Shown in pieces: positions 6,578 to 7,587 of a DNA stretch of 7,587 nucleotides. The notes beneath the pieces were generated by a model, which was not told the DNA's origin, searched no databases, and was given only the letters and a program-made list of their open reading frames with translations. The number at the start of each line of letters is the position of its first letter. Position 1 is the first letter of the stretch. A program made the translations under genes and the position numbers. Source of the stretch: an uncultured Bacteroidales bacterium (GTDB taxonomy: Bacteria > Bacteroidota > Bacteroidia > Bacteroidales > UBA932); the NCBI GenBank assembly GCA_902461985.1, contig CABQAB010000098.1, positions 1 to 7,587 on the forward strand, given 5' to 3'.

Positions 6578-6585
6578 TATTTTTG
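6578..6585 (+). promoter_or_regulatory. -7 box of the oadG-oadA operon
   Basis: TATTTTTG matches the Bacteroidetes -7 consensus TAnnTTTG at every fixed position and lies 74 nt upstream of the oadG start codon. No good TTTG is present 19-21 bp upstream, so the assignment rests on the -7 element and on its position in the only gap before the operon. Confidence 0.45.
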
Positions 6586-6601
6586 TACGTTTACATAAAC
6601 T

Positions 6602-6623
6602 CCGGCTGCATTGGAGATGCCGG
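6602..6623 (+). other. Possible leader hairpin of oadG mRNA
   Basis: In the predicted 5' leader, CCG (6602-6604) pairs with CGG (6621-6623) and GCAT (6608-6611) pairs with ATGC (6617-6620), with a 3-nt bulge and a 5-nt loop. It is too small to name as a known riboswitch, and no U-tract follows. It is a weak structural note only. Confidence 0.25.
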
Positions 6624-6659
6624 TAACGCATTTTCGGCACGGAATAAAATTCAGGCACT

Positions 6660-6905
6660 ATGGAAAATTTTGGATTGGGCTTGCAGCTGATGTTAGTGGG
6701 GATGATAACCGTGTTCCTCATATTGGCTATTGTCATCACGGGCAGCCGTCTGCTCATCAGGCTGATAAACAGAATTGCTCCGGAACAGGAACTGAAGAAG
6801 GCGCCTGCCGGAGCCGGAGAGGATTACAGCGCCGTATTCGAGGCCGCTGTGACCCAGCTTACCGGAGGAAAGGGAAAACTGACAAAAATCACGAAACTCG
6901 AGTAA
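6660..6905 (+). CDS. oadG: Oxaloacetate decarboxylase gamma subunit (Na+ pump), 81 aa
   Basis: This small membrane subunit of the biotin-dependent Na+-translocating oxaloacetate decarboxylase anchors and stabilises the complex of the alpha (carboxyltransferase) and beta (Na+ channel) subunits. The sequence fits the family: a short N-terminus (MENFGLGLQ), one transmembrane helix at about residues 9-30 ending before basic residues (SRLLIRLINR), then an Ala/Gly/Pro- and charge-rich linker and a short C-terminal helix with EAAVTQL. The length of 81 aa is typical. The ATG at 6660 puts the helix in the usual place. The gene ends 1 nt before the start of the alpha subunit, so the two are translationally close and co-transcribed. 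The product contributes to Na+-motive force during fermentation of C4 acids or succinate formation. Confidence 0.85.
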   Translation: MENFGLGLQLMLVGMITVFLILAIVITGSRLLIRLINRIAPEQELKKAPAGAGEDYSAVFEAAVTQLTGGKGKLTKITKLE

Positions 6906-6906
6906 T

Positions 6907-7587
6907 ATGGCAAAAGAGGTAAAATTCTGTCTCGTCTTCAGAGATATGTGGCAGAGCGCAGGCAAATACCAGCCGCGCGTGGACCAGTTGTTGAAAATTG
7001 CACCCGTATTCATAAAGATGGGATGTTTCGACCGCGTGGAGACGAACGGCGGAGGATTTGAACAGGTAAACCTGCTCTACGGCGAAAACCCCAACAAATC
7101 AGTCCGGGAATGGACCAGACCGTTCCACGAGGCCGGCATCCAGACCCAGATGCTGGACCGCGCCCTCAACGGACTCAGGATGAGCCCCTGTGCCAGGGAC
7201 CTGCGCCAGCTTTTCTATAAGGTCAAGAAGGCACAGGGCACCGACATTACCCGTATTTTCTGCGGGCTCAATGATTCCCGCAACGTGATTCCCTCAATCA
7301 AGTATGCCAAGGATGCCGGAATGATAGCCCAGGCGAGCCTCTGTATCACCCACTCCCCTGTCCATACTGTGGAATACTATGTAGGTCTGGCAAAGCAGTT
7401 TATGGAAGCCGGAGCCGACGAAATCTGTCTCAAGGACATGGCCGGAATCGGACGGCCGCACACACTCGGAAGAATCGTGGAAGGCATCAAGAAACTCAAT
7501 CCGGACATCACCGTGCAGTACCATTCACACTCCGGCCCGGGTTTCAGCATGGCTTCGATACTTGAAGTCTGCAAAAACGGCTGCGAC
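6907..7587 (+). CDS. oadA: Oxaloacetate decarboxylase alpha subunit / pyruvate carboxylase B-type carboxyltransferase (partial, first 227 aa)
   Basis: The frame opens with ATG at 6907, 1 nt after oadG, and stays open to the window edge. It covers the N-terminal half of the carboxyltransferase TIM barrel: FRDMWQSAGKYQPR (11-24), ETNGGGFE (45-52), LNGLRMSP (87-94), FCGLNDSRN (118-126), CLKDMAGIG (174-182) and QYHSHSGPGF (204-213). In this family Asp13 and the two His (206, 208) bind the divalent metal, and the Lys in LKDMAG (176) is the carboxylated active-site lysine. All are present. The enzyme moves CO2 from oxaloacetate to biotin; the biotin domain, whether on the same chain or separate, would lie beyond the window. 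The common R-D-x-H-Q-S motif reads R-D-M-W-Q-S here, a form I recall from Bacteroidales homologues. The next gene is probably the beta subunit. An anabolic role as pyruvate carboxylase subunit is less likely given the adjacent oadG. Confidence 0.88.
   Translation, partial: MAKEVKFCLVFRDMWQSAGKYQPRVDQLLKIAPVFIKMGCFDRVETNGGGFEQVNLLYGENPNKSVREWTRPFHEAGIQTQMLDRALNGLRMSPCARDLRQLFYKVKKAQGTDITRIFCGLNDSRNVIPSIKYAKDAGMIAQASLCITHSPVHTVEYYVGLAKQFMEAGADEICLKDMAGIGRPHTLGRIVEGIKKLNPDITVQYHSHSGPGFSMASILEVCKNGCD

Overview
The window looks like a chromosome segment from a Bacteroidales bacterium (Bacteroides, Prevotella or a relative). Three things point there. The sigma-ABfr-type -7 sequence (TAnnTTTG) recurs in front of genes. 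The first large gene encodes a lipoprotein with a Bacteroidetes-style surface-export motif after the lipid-anchored cysteine. The last two genes are the gamma and alpha subunits of a Na+-pumping oxaloacetate decarboxylase, whose alpha subunit has the 'RDMWQS' form that I recall from Bacteroidales. No tRNA, rRNA, intact insertion sequence or CRISPR array was seen.

Left part (1-2297). On the minus strand, a 621-aa lipoprotein carries two carboxypeptidase-regulatory-like beta-sandwich domains followed by two copies of a roughly 180-200-residue, probably jelly-roll, module. It is followed by a terminator-like hairpin and then a complete 59-aa small protein gene. The 169-bp gap at 2129-2297 is a divergent promoter region.

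Middle (2298-4781). On the plus strand, an 827-aa single-pass membrane protein has an N-terminal signal peptide, a LamG-like domain and a kelch-like propeller, predicted to lie in the periplasm. After one transmembrane helix come a winged-helix DNA-binding domain and a bacterial transcriptional activator domain, as in Streptomyces SARP regulators. It reads as a membrane-bound one-component regulator. Two perfect copies of an 8-mer (ATTTAACC, minus strand, 12-bp period) lie 9 bp upstream of the -7 box of the divergent lipoprotein gene. This resembles the geometry of a SARP operator. The inferred unit is: periplasmic signal, then membrane regulator, then surface lipoprotein plus small protein.

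Right-middle (4801-6366). On the minus strand are an acyltransferase-3 family membrane protein and, just downstream, a 108-codon remnant of the C-terminus of a GH92 alpha-mannosidase. A 13-bp palindrome lies at the truncation point. The 293-bp gap at 6367-6659 holds three direct copies of a 15-bp sequence at exactly 32-bp intervals, plus two divergent -7-like boxes.

Right end (6660-7587). On the plus strand, oadG is followed after 1 nt by oadA, which runs off the window. This is housekeeping energy metabolism: biotin-dependent decarboxylation coupled to Na+ export.
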